The position numbers and the translations under genes were made by a program. A stretch of 64,000 bases of DNA from Natronosalvus vescus. GTDB lineage: Archaea > Halobacteriota > Halobacteria > Halobacteriales > Natrialbaceae. Positions 8,419 through 16,688 of the stretch are shown piece after piece (within the stretch, counting starts at the first letter, position 1; each line of letters starts with the position of its first letter). The stretch is from assembly GCF_023973145.1 (NCBI RefSeq), contig NZ_CP099546.1, forward strand, positions 3,348,001 to 3,412,000. Direction: 5' to 3'. Below the pieces are notes generated by a model. That model saw only the letters and a program-made list of their open reading frames with translations. It was not told the origin of the DNA and searched no databases.

Positions 8419-8616
8419 ATGGAACGGCGACAACGGAACGTCATCGGCGGCCTGTGGATCGCCGTCGCTGCCGTGATGGCGATCACGATCGAACCGACGG
8501 TGCCGACGACGATCGGTGGATTCGCGAGAATCGGCGTCGTGGTTCTCGCCCTGTTGCTCGCGGTTAACTATCTGGTCGACCCGTGGGGGATCATCGACCG
8601 TACCCACGGCGACTGA
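8419..8616 (+). CDS. Small membrane protein (65 aa)
   Basis: The ATG at 8419 gives MERRQRNVIGGLWIAVAAV, with two hydrophobic helices (about 9-27 and 35-55) and an end in DPWGIIDRTHGD. An in-frame start 24 bases earlier exists, but the MERR start has a typical positively charged cytoplasmic N-terminus. No family recognised beyond similar small haloarchaeal membrane proteins. It lies 107 bases after the IS right end. Confidence 0.65.
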   Translation: MERRQRNVIGGLWIAVAAVMAITIEPTVPTTIGGFARIGVVVLALLLAVNYLVDPWGIIDRTHGD

Positions 8617-8665
8617 GTGGTTTCTACGCGACGAGTTTGTAAGTGACTCCTCGAGCGCCCCATCC

Positions 8666-10144
8666 TCAATCGTCAGCCGGTGCCAGCACCTGCTCGTCGG
8701 CCTCGAGCAACCGGTCGAGCGCGTCGACCATCGCGTCGACGCTCGCACGCGTGATGTCGGCGTCGCTCCGGGCAACGGTCACGCTCCGGTCGTCCCGCGA
8801 CATCGAGACCTCGACGCTGACTACGGCGTCGGTGCCGCCGGTGACGGCGTCGACGTGGTAGGCCTCGAGTTCGGCGTCCGCGGCGGTGCCGATCGCCTGT
8901 CGAACGGCGGAGACGGCGGCGTCGACCGGCCCGGAGCCGGTACCGGCGGCGGTGCACTCCGTGCCAGCAACCAGGAGCCGGACGCTCGCGGTCGGCACCT
9001 CGCCGCCGCTGACGGCGTTCAGATCGAGTACCTCGACGGTTCGCTCGCGGTCTGCCCCGGTCACGTCCTCGGCGATCGCGAGCAAATCGGCGTCGGTGAC
9101 GCGTCGGCCGCGGTCGCCGAGTTGGGTGACGCGCGCAGCGACCTCGGCGAGATGGTCGTCGGAAACCGACACGTCGTGTTCCTCGAGCGCCGCCCTGACA
9201 CCGGCCCGTCCGGCGTGTTTGCCGAGCGCGAGTCGGCGTTCGCGACCGACCGTTTCGGGCGGGTACGGCTCGTACATCTTGTCGTCTTTGAGCGTCCCGT
9301 CAGTGTGGATGCCGCTCTCGTGCGTGAAGGCGTTCTGACCCACCACGGCTTTGTTCGGCGGCAGATCGACGCCCGTCGACCGCGAGACGAGTTGGGCGAG
9401 GTCGTGTAGCTCCGTGAGGTCGACCGTGTCCACCCCGTAGACGTGCTTGAGGGCGATGGCAACCTCCTCGAGGGCGACGTTGCCGGCGCGTTCGCCGAGT
9501 CCGTTGACGGTGCAGTGTACCAGATCGGCACCCGCACCGATGGCTGCGAGCGCGTTCGCCACCCCCAGTCCGAGGTCGTCGTGGGTGTGTGCGCTAACGG
9601 GCCCCAGGTCGGCCAGACGGGCAACGACCTCTCGGGTTCGTTCGGGCCCGGTGTGACCGACCGTGTCGGCGAAGCACGTTCGATCCGCCCCGGCCGCGAG
9701 CGCGATTTCCATGAGCGCCTCGAGGAAATCGAGGTTGGCACGAGAGCCATCTTCGCCGATGACCTCCACCCAGAGACCGTGGTCGACCGCGTAGTCGACG
9801 AGGTCGGCGGTACGCTCGAGGACGTCCTCGCGGGTGGTTCCCACCTTCCCCTCGACGTGGCGATCGCTCGAGGGGACGACGAGGTGAATCCCGTCGACGT
9901 CGCACTCGAGTGCCAGGTCGACGTCGGCGCGGATGCCGCGACAGAAACTCGTGACGTGGGCCTCGAGGTCGAGGTCGGTTACTCGGGCGATGGCGTCACG
10001 TTCGCCAACGCCCGTACAAGCGCTGCCGGCTTCGATCACGGAGACACCGGCGTGGTCGAGTGCACGAGCGATGTCGACTTTTTCGGCGGCTGTAAGCGAG
10101 ACGCCGGGGGCCTGCTCGCCGTCGCGAAGCGTGGTATCGAGCAA
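8666..10144 (-). CDS. cimA: Citramalate / isopropylmalate synthase family enzyme, likely citramalate synthase
   Basis: The enzyme condenses acetyl-CoA with pyruvate (citramalate) or 2-oxoisovalerate (isopropylmalate) in isoleucine or leucine synthesis. The TIM-barrel signature [14 protein letters not shown] opens the visible protein. VIEAGSA and [13 protein letters not shown] resemble methanogen CimA more than LeuA. Metal ligands are in [11 protein letters not shown] and NGLGERAGN, and the C-terminal third is the LeuA regulatory dimer domain. The only start in frame is TTG at 10144, directly before the barrel motif; from there back to the in-frame stop at 10277-10279 there is no ATG or GTG. 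Either TTG is used, giving no leader peptide before the barrel, or there is a frameshift upstream. Confidence 0.8.
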   Translation of the reverse strand: MLDTTLRDGEQAPGVSLTAAEKVDIARALDHAGVSVIEAGSACTGVGERDAIARVTDLDLEAHVTSFCRGIRADVDLALECDVDGIHLVVPSSDRHVEGKVGTTREDVLERTADLVDYAVDHGLWVEVIGEDGSRANLDFLEALMEIALAAGADRTCFADTVGHTGPERTREVVARLADLGPVSAHTHDDLGLGVANALAAIGAGADLVHCTVNGLGERAGNVALEEVAIALKHVYGVDTVDLTELHDLAQLVSRSTGVDLPPNKAVVGQNAFTHESGIHTDGTLKDDKMYEPYPPETVGRERRLALGKHAGRAGVRAALEEHDVSVSDDHLAEVAARVTQLGDRGRRVTDADLLAIAEDVTGADRERTVEVLDLNAVSGGEVPTASVRLLVAGTECTAAGTGSGPVDAAVSAVRQAIGTAADAELEAYHVDAVTGGTDAVVSVEVSMSRDDRSVTVARSDADITRASVDAMVDALDRLLEADEQVLAPADD

Positions 10145-10368
10145 GGAAACGGTTGTATCGGACTCGAGTGAAAACAGCTCAGCTGGGGAGGTTTCAGTAC
10201 CCGAGAATTTCCCGGCCAGCCGGGTCGCCCCGACTTCCTCTATCCTCTGACGTCGACGTTGTGCACGTCTTTCGTGTCATTGTATCTCGTCCCTCGAGCT
10301 AGCAGTGATTAAAGACGCCGGTCACGGCACTTCCTGCCAGCGTCGGGGCGAACCCGCCGGGGTCGCAG
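10145..10368. other. Intergenic region before the citramalate synthase gene
   Basis: About 220 bases. 10145-10276 stays open in the synthase frame and reads like a weakly conserved N-terminal extension without a usual start codon. The rest holds no recognisable gene or RNA. Confidence 0.4.
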
Positions 10369-10719
10369 TCACACGTCCTCTAACACGAGCCGTGTTCCCG
10401 GTTCGACGTCTGTAGCTGCTCCCGCTGGCAACTCGAGAATGAGGTCGGCCCGGTCGCGTGCGTAGCCAGTCCAGGGCGAGAGGCGTTCGACGCGTCGTAC
10501 CGTCTCGTCCTCGACCCAGATTACGTCGAGGGGGACGAACACGAACAGCATGTGAATATCCCGGGTCTTCGCCGTGTCGAACGGAAAGGCGAGCGCGTAC
10601 GCGTCGGGGAGCGAGCGCCGGAACATCAGCCCTCGCGTCTGGGCGTACAGCGAGTCCGCCACGTCGACGTTCGTCGCCAGGGTTCGGGCCTCGCCGTCGG
10701 GGTCAGATACGACTCGCAC
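10369..10719 (-). CDS. DUF192 family protein
   Basis: 116 residues when started at the GTG at 10719. A TATA-like box at 10741-10749 lies 26 bases upstream of that GTG, the leaderless spacing, whereas the longer ATG at 10818 would overlap the start of the divergent deoxyhypusine synthase gene. DUF192 marks are DSLYAQTRGLMFRRSLPDAYAL, then HMLFVFVPLDVIWV and the ELPAGAA loop. The family forms a small beta-rich fold of unknown function. No signal peptide is present in the short form. Confidence 0.85.
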   Translation of the reverse strand: MRVVSDPDGEARTLATNVDVADSLYAQTRGLMFRRSLPDAYALAFPFDTAKTRDIHMLFVFVPLDVIWVEDETVRRVERLSPWTGYARDRADLILELPAGAATDVEPGTRLVLEDV

Positions 10720-10740
10720 GACGAGTGTTCCGTACGGGAC

Positions 10741-10749
10741 TGATAAATA
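10741..10749 (-). promoter_or_regulatory. TATA box for the DUF192 gene
   Basis: Read on the minus strand as TATTTATCA, centred 26 bases before GTG 10719. It decides the start-codon choice for that gene. Confidence 0.6.
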
Positions 10750-10816
10750 GGCCGCGGCCGGTTCCGGCGGCAGCCGAATCGCGGCGTTCAAACGGGTGGC
10801 AGACTGACGTGCGCAC

Positions 10817-11905
10817 ATGACCCACGACGAGCATCAGGGCGGCGGGCACGACGAACACGACGAACATGGCGGGCACGACGAACACGACGAGCAAGCACAC
10901 GAACCACCTCGAGAGACCTTTTCGCACGACCCAGTCGGCCACGCCGAGGTTCGCTCGGGAATGTCCGTCGACGAACTCGCAACCCAGTACGGGCGGGCGG
11001 GCGTCGGTGCAGCGAACCTCCACGAGGCCATCGACGTCACGAGTGCGATGTTCGACGAGGACGTGACCGTCTTCTTCGGCCTGGCCGGGGCGATGGTGCC
11101 GACGGGCATGCGAAAGGTGGTTTCGGATCTGATTCGGGACGGCTACGTCGACGCCCTCGTGACGACCGGCGCGAACCTGACTCACGACTCGATCGAGGCG
11201 ATCGGCGGCAAACACCACCACGGCTGTACGCACTCGCCGGGGAAAACCGAACGCGAGCACGACGAATCCCTCCGGGAGGAGGGCGTCGACCGGATCTACA
11301 ACGTCTACCTCCCCCAGGAGCACTTCGCGGAGTTCGAGGGCCACCTCCGCGAGGAAGTCTTCCCGGTGCTCGAGGACGAGTGCGAATCCGAGGGTTCGGT
11401 CTCGATCGAACGATTGACCCGGGAGCTCGGCCGCGCGAACGCCGAAGTGAACGACCGCGACGATATCGCGGAGGATCCCGGCCTCGCCGCGGCGGCCTAC
11501 GAGGCGGACGTACCGATCTACTGCCCTGCCGTCCAGGACTCCGTACTTGGCCTGCAGGCGTGGATGTACTCCCAGACGACCGCCTTCTCGCTCGATGCGC
11601 TGGGTGACATGACCGCGCTCACGGATCTGGCCTTCGAGGCCGAGGAGGCCGGCGCGTTCGTCGTCGGTGGCGGGGTTCCCAAGAACTTCACCCTTCAGAC
11701 GATGCTCGTCACGCCCCGGGCCTACGACTACGCCGTCCAGTTGACGATGGATCCGCCCCAAACCGGCGGCCTCTCGGGGGCGACCCTCGACGAAGCCCGC
11801 TCGTGGGGGAAACTCGAGCCCGACGCCCGGAACGTTTCCGTTTACGCGGACGCGACAATTACGTTGCCGCTGGTCGTGGCGGCGGCGCGGGATCGCGTCG
11901 AGTGA
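10817..11905 (+). CDS. dys: Deoxyhypusine synthase
   Basis: It transfers the aminobutyl group of spermidine (in archaea sometimes via agmatine) to a lysine of translation factor aIF5A, using NAD. The core starts near residue 45 with SVDELATQYGRAGVGAANL, followed by GLAGAMVPTGMRK, LVTTGANLTHDSIEAIGG and the catalytic-lysine segment GGGVPKNFTLQ, so the active site is complete. The first 30 or so residues are an unusual His/Asp/Glu/Gly repeat (HDEHDEHGGHDEHDEQAH), which is low complexity and could bind metal. The gene is divergent from DUF192 with about 100 bases between the chosen starts. Confidence 0.95.
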   Translation: MTHDEHQGGGHDEHDEHGGHDEHDEQAHEPPRETFSHDPVGHAEVRSGMSVDELATQYGRAGVGAANLHEAIDVTSAMFDEDVTVFFGLAGAMVPTGMRKVVSDLIRDGYVDALVTTGANLTHDSIEAIGGKHHHGCTHSPGKTEREHDESLREEGVDRIYNVYLPQEHFAEFEGHLREEVFPVLEDECESEGSVSIERLTRELGRANAEVNDRDDIAEDPGLAAAAYEADVPIYCPAVQDSVLGLQAWMYSQTTAFSLDALGDMTALTDLAFEAEEAGAFVVGGGVPKNFTLQTMLVTPRAYDYAVQLTMDPPQTGGLSGATLDEARSWGKLEPDARNVSVYADATITLPLVVAAARDRVE

Positions 11906-11958
11906 GCGTGATCACGGACTGACTCGCGTACAACTACGCTGTCTTCTCCGACCGCTCG

Positions 11959-12441
11959 CTACTCTCGATTCGTCGGCTTGTACTCGAATTCCTCGAGGTC
12001 GGTAAATCCCGACAGTGTTCGGTCACCATCCGAACCAGGAGCCGCGCCGGCGTAGACGCCCAGTTTGCCGATGTCGGGGTGCACCGTGAGGTCGGGCTCG
12101 GTCATCGTCGACATCGCCAGATAGCGCAGGGGCTTGTCGCCGTCGTTGACCACGCAGTGGGCTCCCGTCGCGTCTGCGGGACAGGGTACGTAGTCGCCGG
12201 CCTCGAGAGTGTACGTCTCGCCACCGAGCCGAAGCGTGCCGGTTCCCGAGAGGACGTAGAGGGCCTCCTCGTTCGCGGCGTGGTAATGGTACGACCAGGG
12301 CTGACAGCCTGACGGGAGTTCGTACAGGCTACAGCCGAGGCGGCCGCCGCCTGTCGCCGCACTCAGCCGTTTCTGGGTGAACGTTCCCTCGACGCCGTCG
12401 TGGGTCACCTCCTCGAGGTCGGCTTCGTTTACCGGTTCCAT
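11959..12441 (-). CDS. Cupin domain protein
   Basis: 160 residues from the ATG at 12441 (MEPVNEADL). A single conserved cupin barrel: motif 1 YHYHAANEEALYVLSGTG gives the His/His/Glu metal ligands, and motif 2 is near AGDYVPCPADATGAHCV. The C-terminus ends in a short acidic and aromatic tail. Small cupins of this kind bind a metal and either a sugar or an organic acid; the substrate cannot be told from sequence. It converges on dys and precedes a VOC protein on the same strand, 71 bases away. Confidence 0.85.
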   Translation of the reverse strand: MEPVNEADLEEVTHDGVEGTFTQKRLSAATGGGRLGCSLYELPSGCQPWSYHYHAANEEALYVLSGTGTLRLGGETYTLEAGDYVPCPADATGAHCVVNDGDKPLRYLAMSTMTEPDLTVHPDIGKLGVYAGAAPGSDGDRTLSGFTDLEEFEYKPTNRE

Positions 12442-12512
12442 GGGTGAACGTGTGAGAGCGGGCACAAAAATCTGCGGTGGGTCGTCGGCGTCGACTCGCT
12501 CTCAACTGAAGT

Positions 12513-12938
12513 TCAGGCCTCGAGTACCTCGATCAAATTCCCCTCCGGATCGCGCAGAAACAGGATTGAGGTACCGCTGGCCGTCGTTCGCGGTTCGCTC
12601 AAGGTTTCCACGTCATCCGGAAGCCCGGCGTAAAAGGTATCGAGATCCGAGACGGCGAACCCCAGGTGGACGGCGCCCGACTGGTTCAACGCATCCGCCG
12701 ATCCGCCGTCTGCAGCGGGGTCGTACTCGACCAGCTCGATGCGGACGTCGCCGTCGTCGGTCTCGAGGTGGGCGAACGTACCGGTTGCACCGGGGACGTC
12801 GACGGCGTCGCTGAACGCCTCGCCATCGACCGAAAAACGATCGACGACCGCGAGGCCGAGCACGTCGCGGTAAAACGGCAGGATCGACTCGAGGTCGGCG
12901 ACGGTGAGTCCGACGTGGTGGGTGTCGAGGTCGGGCAT
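12513..12938 (-). CDS. VOC / glyoxalase-like metalloprotein
   Basis: 141 residues from the ATG at 12938 (MPDLDTHHVGLTVADLE). Two beta-alpha-beta-beta-beta modules are visible: the first from HHVGLTVADLESILPFYRDV, the second from GAVHLGFAVSDLDTFY, ending in LFLRDPEGNLIEVLE. The His at the start of each module and the terminal Glu are typical metal ligands. It could be lactoylglutathione-lyase-like or dioxygenase-like. A role in methylglyoxal removal would fit with mgsA in the window but is only a guess. Confidence 0.85.
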   Translation of the reverse strand: MPDLDTHHVGLTVADLESILPFYRDVLGLAVVDRFSVDGEAFSDAVDVPGATGTFAHLETDDGDVRIELVEYDPAADGGSADALNQSGAVHLGFAVSDLDTFYAGLPDDVETLSEPRTTASGTSILFLRDPEGNLIEVLEA

Positions 12939-13011
12939 TGTCGTGCTATCGGCCAGTTGTGACAAAAACGCATCGTCTACGGCGATGGGATCGGGTGGTT
13001 CAACGGGGAAC

Positions 13012-14547
13012 TCACGAGCGCCAGTACGCCGACGTCAGCAAGACGAGGACGGGGAATATCTCGAGGCGACCGATCCACATGTAGACAATCATCAGTATCT
13101 TGGAGGTGGTCGGAAACTCGAGGTAGCCGCCCATCGGGCCGACGACACCGAAGCCAGGGCCGATGTTGCCGATGGTCGCGATGGACGCGGTGACGAGGTC
13201 GAGCGTCCCGATGTCGAAGCCGACGCGGGCGGCGTCGGCGGCGAGAAGAAGGATGCCGACGAAAAACAACAGGAGGTACAACAGCGTGAACGCGTAGATG
13301 CCGCGGACGGCGTCCTCGTCGAGTACTCGTCTGTTCATTCGAACCGGGCGAACCGCCTCGGGGTGGATCGTCGTGAACACCTCACGACGAAGGGATTTGA
13401 GGATCACCAGCCAGCGTAACACCTTGATCCCACCGCCAGTCGACCCGGTGCTTCCGCCAATGAACATCGCGAACAGCAAGAGTCCCTTCGCGGGGCCGCT
13501 CCAGGCGTCGAAATCCATGTTCGCGTACCCCGTCGAGTTGGTGAGCGACGCGATCTGGAACGCGGCGTAGCGAGCCGACCGCTCGAGGTTGCCGCCGATT
13601 TGTCCGGTCTCGGGGGTACTGAGCGCGGCATCGAAAAAGAGCAAGGCCGTCCCGACGACGGTGAGCACGGAGACGGTACCGAGGTAGAGTCGGAACTCGT
13701 TATCCCGAAACAGCACCCACGGATCGCCCGAAATGAGGTGCCACCAGAGCACGAAGTTGACTCCCGCGATAAACATGAACGGGACGATCAACCACTGGAC
13801 GGCGGGCGAAAACGCCTCGATACTCCGAGCTTCCGGGGAGAAGCCGCCTGTCGGGAGGGTCGTAAACCCGTGGGCGAACGCATTGTACAGATCCATGTTC
13901 GGAGCGAATCCGAGGAGGTGGAGTCCGTACAGGAGGGCGATGAGAAGCGCGGTGAACCCGATGTACGCGAGCCAGAGCACGCGGGCGGTCTCGGCAATGT
14001 GGGGCGTCAGTTTCGAGACCCCCGGGCCGGGCGTTTCGGCTTTCATCAACTGCGCGCCACCGACGGCCATCTGTGAGAGGATAGCGACCGCGAGGACGAT
14101 GATACCCATACCGCCAAGCCACTGCGTGAGCTGACGCCACATCAGCATCGCTCGAGAGTGGGTGTCGAAGGAGATGTCGTCCATGACGGTCGCCCCCGTG
14201 GTGGTGAACCCGCTCATGCTCTCGAACAGCGCATTCACCGGGTGAGCGACCGTCCCGTTTCCGGCGAGCACGTACGGCAGCGCACCGAAGACGGCCGCGA
14301 ACAGCCACGTCAGCGCGACGACCATGAACGCCTCTCGAGCGCCGGGGTCGGGAGCCGGATCGAGCCGACGCAGTGCGAGACCGAACCCGGCGGTGAGCGC
14401 CATCGCCGCGATAAATACCCAGAGATCCTCGCCGCCGTAGGCCAGGGCGACGACGATCGGCACCACGAACGCGAGCGAAAGAACCGCGAGAATCGTCCCG
14501 ACGAGGCTCAGGCCGGCCCGCCAATCGACCCGAATCCCCGATCGCAT
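13012..14547 (-). CDS. trkH: TrkH family K+ uptake membrane subunit
   Basis: 511 residues, a multi-pass membrane protein with four M-P-M repeats. The pore loops with the K+-selectivity glycines can be read: SGFTTTGAT, TLPTGGFSP, LTNSTGYANMDF and IGNIGPGFGVVGP. Its ATG overlaps the TGA of trkA, so the two form a coupled operon and the regulator is made first. TrkH imports K+ (with TrkA gating) to build the molar cytoplasmic K+ of haloarchaea. The N-terminus MRSGIRVDWRAG is shared with the second TrkH at 20717. Confidence 0.95.
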   Translation of the reverse strand: MRSGIRVDWRAGLSLVGTILAVLSLAFVVPIVVALAYGGEDLWVFIAAMALTAGFGLALRRLDPAPDPGAREAFMVVALTWLFAAVFGALPYVLAGNGTVAHPVNALFESMSGFTTTGATVMDDISFDTHSRAMLMWRQLTQWLGGMGIIVLAVAILSQMAVGGAQLMKAETPGPGVSKLTPHIAETARVLWLAYIGFTALLIALLYGLHLLGFAPNMDLYNAFAHGFTTLPTGGFSPEARSIEAFSPAVQWLIVPFMFIAGVNFVLWWHLISGDPWVLFRDNEFRLYLGTVSVLTVVGTALLFFDAALSTPETGQIGGNLERSARYAAFQIASLTNSTGYANMDFDAWSGPAKGLLLFAMFIGGSTGSTGGGIKVLRWLVILKSLRREVFTTIHPEAVRPVRMNRRVLDEDAVRGIYAFTLLYLLLFFVGILLLAADAARVGFDIGTLDLVTASIATIGNIGPGFGVVGPMGGYLEFPTTSKILMIVYMWIGRLEIFPVLVLLTSAYWRS

Positions 14548-15881
14548 CAGATCGCCTTGATTACCTCGTCGAGTACCATTGCATCGACGAAGAGAACGAC
14601 GTGATCGCCCGGTTCGATGACCGTCGTCCCGCGGGGGGTGATGAGGTTACCGCCGCGGGAGATCGCTCCGATGACGACACCCTCCGGAAGGGTCGTCGTC
14701 GAATCCATGATCTGGGTGCCGGCCAGCGTGCTATTTGTGGAGACTTCGATTTCGATCACTTCCGCCCGGTCGTGCTCGAGCATGGCGACCTTCTCGGTCT
14801 GGCCAGCCCGCGTGAAGCGGACGATCTCTTCTGCGGCTTCTTCGCGCGGATTGATCGCCACGTCGATGCCGACGGTTTCGAACAGTTCGGCGTACTCGAG
14901 GTTCTCGATGACGGCGACGGTACGGTCGACGCCGAGTCGCTTGGCCAGCAGCGAGACGAGCAAATTCTTCTCGTCGCTGCCAAGGGCGGCGATGACGATA
15001 TCGGCTTCGTCGACGTGTTCACGTTCCAGGAACGCGGTGTCGGTCGCGTCGCTCTCCATGACCATCGTTTTGGGAAGGGCTTCGGCGACTTTCCGAGCAC
15101 GGTCGTGATCCTGTTCGATGAGCCGGGGACGGAAGCCGTGTTCTTCGAACTCGCGGGCGGCCTGGAAGCCGATCTCGCTCGCGCCGACGATGACGATTTC
15201 GTCTCGATCACCGTTTCCGGGGGTGACGATGTCGCTCGCGAAGTCGGTCACCGAGTCCGGACTCCCGATGACAACTACGCGGTCACCCGGTCTGATCACT
15301 GTATCGCCCGTCGCCACCACCATGTGGTCGTTGCGGAAGATGGCGGCAAACGTCAGCGAGTCGTACCGATCGGCGTCTCGGACAGTCTGGTCGGCTATCG
15401 GGCTGTCAGAGGCGATTTCGAACTCGGCCATTCTGACGAGCCCGCCGGCGAACATATCGACGTCCTGGGCGGCCGGCAGGCCCGAGATGCGGAAGATCGC
15501 CTGGGCCGTCAACAGATCGGTACAGACCATGAAGTCCACGCCGAATGCACCCTCCGAACCCTCCCACGTTTGGAGTAGCGTCCGGCGCTTGACGCGAGCG
15601 ATGGTGAACGCGTCTGTGCCAGTTTTCGCCGCGCCACAGATGACGAGGTTTGCCTCGTCGTCGTCAGTACAGGCGATGATCAGGCCAGCGTCCTCGATTC
15701 TCGCCTCGCGGAGAGTTTCGATGTCCGTCCCGTCGCCCTCGAGTGCGAGGACGTCGAGCGAGTACGTGAGTTCCTCGACGACGTCACTATCCTGATCGAT
15801 GACCACCACGTCGTGACTGTCCTCCAGGTTGGACGCAATTGCTCTCCCGACCTCCCCGGCACCGATAATGACTACGCGCAC
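14547..15881 (-). CDS. trkA: TrkA, cytosolic regulator of K+ uptake (double RCK)
   Basis: 444 residues from a GTG start (MRVVIIGAGEVG). It has a duplicated architecture: TrkA_N 1 with GAGEVGRAIA, TrkA_C 1 at about 135-215, TrkA_N 2 with IVGASEIGFQAAREF, and TrkA_C 2 at about 365-444. Such RCK rings bind NAD(H), ATP/ADP and in some bacteria c-di-AMP, and gate the Trk pore. The divergent universal stress gene starts 187 bases away. The stop overlaps trkH, so both subunits are made together. Confidence 0.95.
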   Translation of the reverse strand: MRVVIIGAGEVGRAIASNLEDSHDVVVIDQDSDVVEELTYSLDVLALEGDGTDIETLREARIEDAGLIIACTDDDEANLVICGAAKTGTDAFTIARVKRRTLLQTWEGSEGAFGVDFMVCTDLLTAQAIFRISGLPAAQDVDMFAGGLVRMAEFEIASDSPIADQTVRDADRYDSLTFAAIFRNDHMVVATGDTVIRPGDRVVVIGSPDSVTDFASDIVTPGNGDRDEIVIVGASEIGFQAAREFEEHGFRPRLIEQDHDRARKVAEALPKTMVMESDATDTAFLEREHVDEADIVIAALGSDEKNLLVSLLAKRLGVDRTVAVIENLEYAELFETVGIDVAINPREEAAEEIVRFTRAGQTEKVAMLEHDRAEVIEIEVSTNSTLAGTQIMDSTTTLPEGVVIGAISRGGNLITPRGTTVIEPGDHVVLFVDAMVLDEVIKAI

Positions 15882-16031
15882 CGGACTCCCTCCCGTGGCA
15901 TTTCAGGCGGAAGGTTTTGCAGGGGTCGACAAAGGTGTTACGCCACGCACACTGGCATCTGAAACCGACTGGATAACCGATCCGTACGGACTTGAGTCAA
16001 TTCTAGGGTCGTTTCCGCCTACAGTGGCGAA

Positions 16032-16039
16032 CTTATTTG
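16032..16039 (+). promoter_or_regulatory. TATA-like box before the universal stress gene
   Basis: CTTATTTG lies about 33 bases before the ATG at 16068, in the trkA-usp divergent region, which holds no other obvious site. Confidence 0.45.
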
Positions 16040-16067
16040 GCCGCGCTCGTTAGAGATACGCCCACCG

Positions 16068-16502
16068 ATGGCCGTCTTTCAACACCTGCTGATCCCCGTG
16101 GCGACCGAAGACGATGCCCAACGAACCTGTGACGCTCTCGAGCCCTACCTCGAGGATCTCGAACGCGTGACGGCGGTTCACGTCATCGAGAAAGCGGGTG
16201 GTGCGATGGACAAAGCACCGCTCGGAAAACGACAGGAGGATGCCGGTGATTTCCTTGCAGTCGTCAACTCGACGCTCGGTTCGTCCGTCGCCGTCGACAC
16301 CCAGACCGTCTACGGGACGGATCTGGTCGACACGCTTTTCGACGTTGCGACCGACGTGAACGCCGATGCCATCGCGTTCCGGGCCCGGGGCGGAAGCCGA
16401 ATAACGAGATTGCTCGCCGGCGATACGGCGACGGATCTGGTGACTGAGCCGACCGTGCCCGTCATCTCGTTGCCCCAAAGGCAGCGTAACCGAATCAGTT
16501 AA
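16068..16502 (+). CDS. Universal stress protein (UspA family)
   Basis: 144 residues, a single USP domain beginning with a beta strand (FQHLLIPVATEDDAQ) and ending with VTEPTVPVISLP. The ATP-binding loop usually written G-2x-G-9x-G-S/T is only partly kept (GGSRITRLLAGDTATDLV), so nucleotide binding is uncertain. It sits between trkA and an APC permease carrying fused USP domains, suggesting a regulatory or sensing role in ion or amino-acid transport. Confidence 0.88.
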   Translation: MAVFQHLLIPVATEDDAQRTCDALEPYLEDLERVTAVHVIEKAGGAMDKAPLGKRQEDAGDFLAVVNSTLGSSVAVDTQTVYGTDLVDTLFDVATDVNADAIAFRARGGSRITRLLAGDTATDLVTEPTVPVISLPQRQRNRIS

Positions 16503-16688
16503 GAAGAACGTCTCGCTTTGCCCGAGTATGGAACGTTTTACGCAGTCACGACTCTCTGCGCGCCGGCGCGTGTTGATCGCCTCGGGGTACACGGTAGGTG
16601 AAGGGTAATGGGACGGAATCATTCGTATTCACGTCGAACGCGGGTGGTTTTGACCTGTTGGCTCGCGTGTATCGGGGGAGGGAAGTAA
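16503..16688. other. Intergenic region, usp to APC-USP permease
   Basis: 186 bases. Apart from the GGAGG site, I see only A/T-rich patches that could hold the promoter and no gene. Confidence 0.4.
16677..16681 (+). promoter_or_regulatory. Shine-Dalgarno GGAGG before the APC-USP permease
   Basis: GGAGG ends 7 bases before the ATG at 16689. A strong ribosome-binding site implies a leadered transcript here, whereas many genes of this window look leaderless. Confidence 0.65.

Noticed and set aside
8395-9409. Long plus-strand frames over the citramalate synthase region
   Set aside because: They are shadows of the minus-strand gene, which has complete family motifs; their translations are Arg/Ser/Val-rich without domains.
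10703-11761. Minus-strand frame of 352 residues over deoxyhypusine synthase
   Set aside because: The plus-strand enzyme has its full active site; the reverse frame exists only because of GC-rich codon bias.
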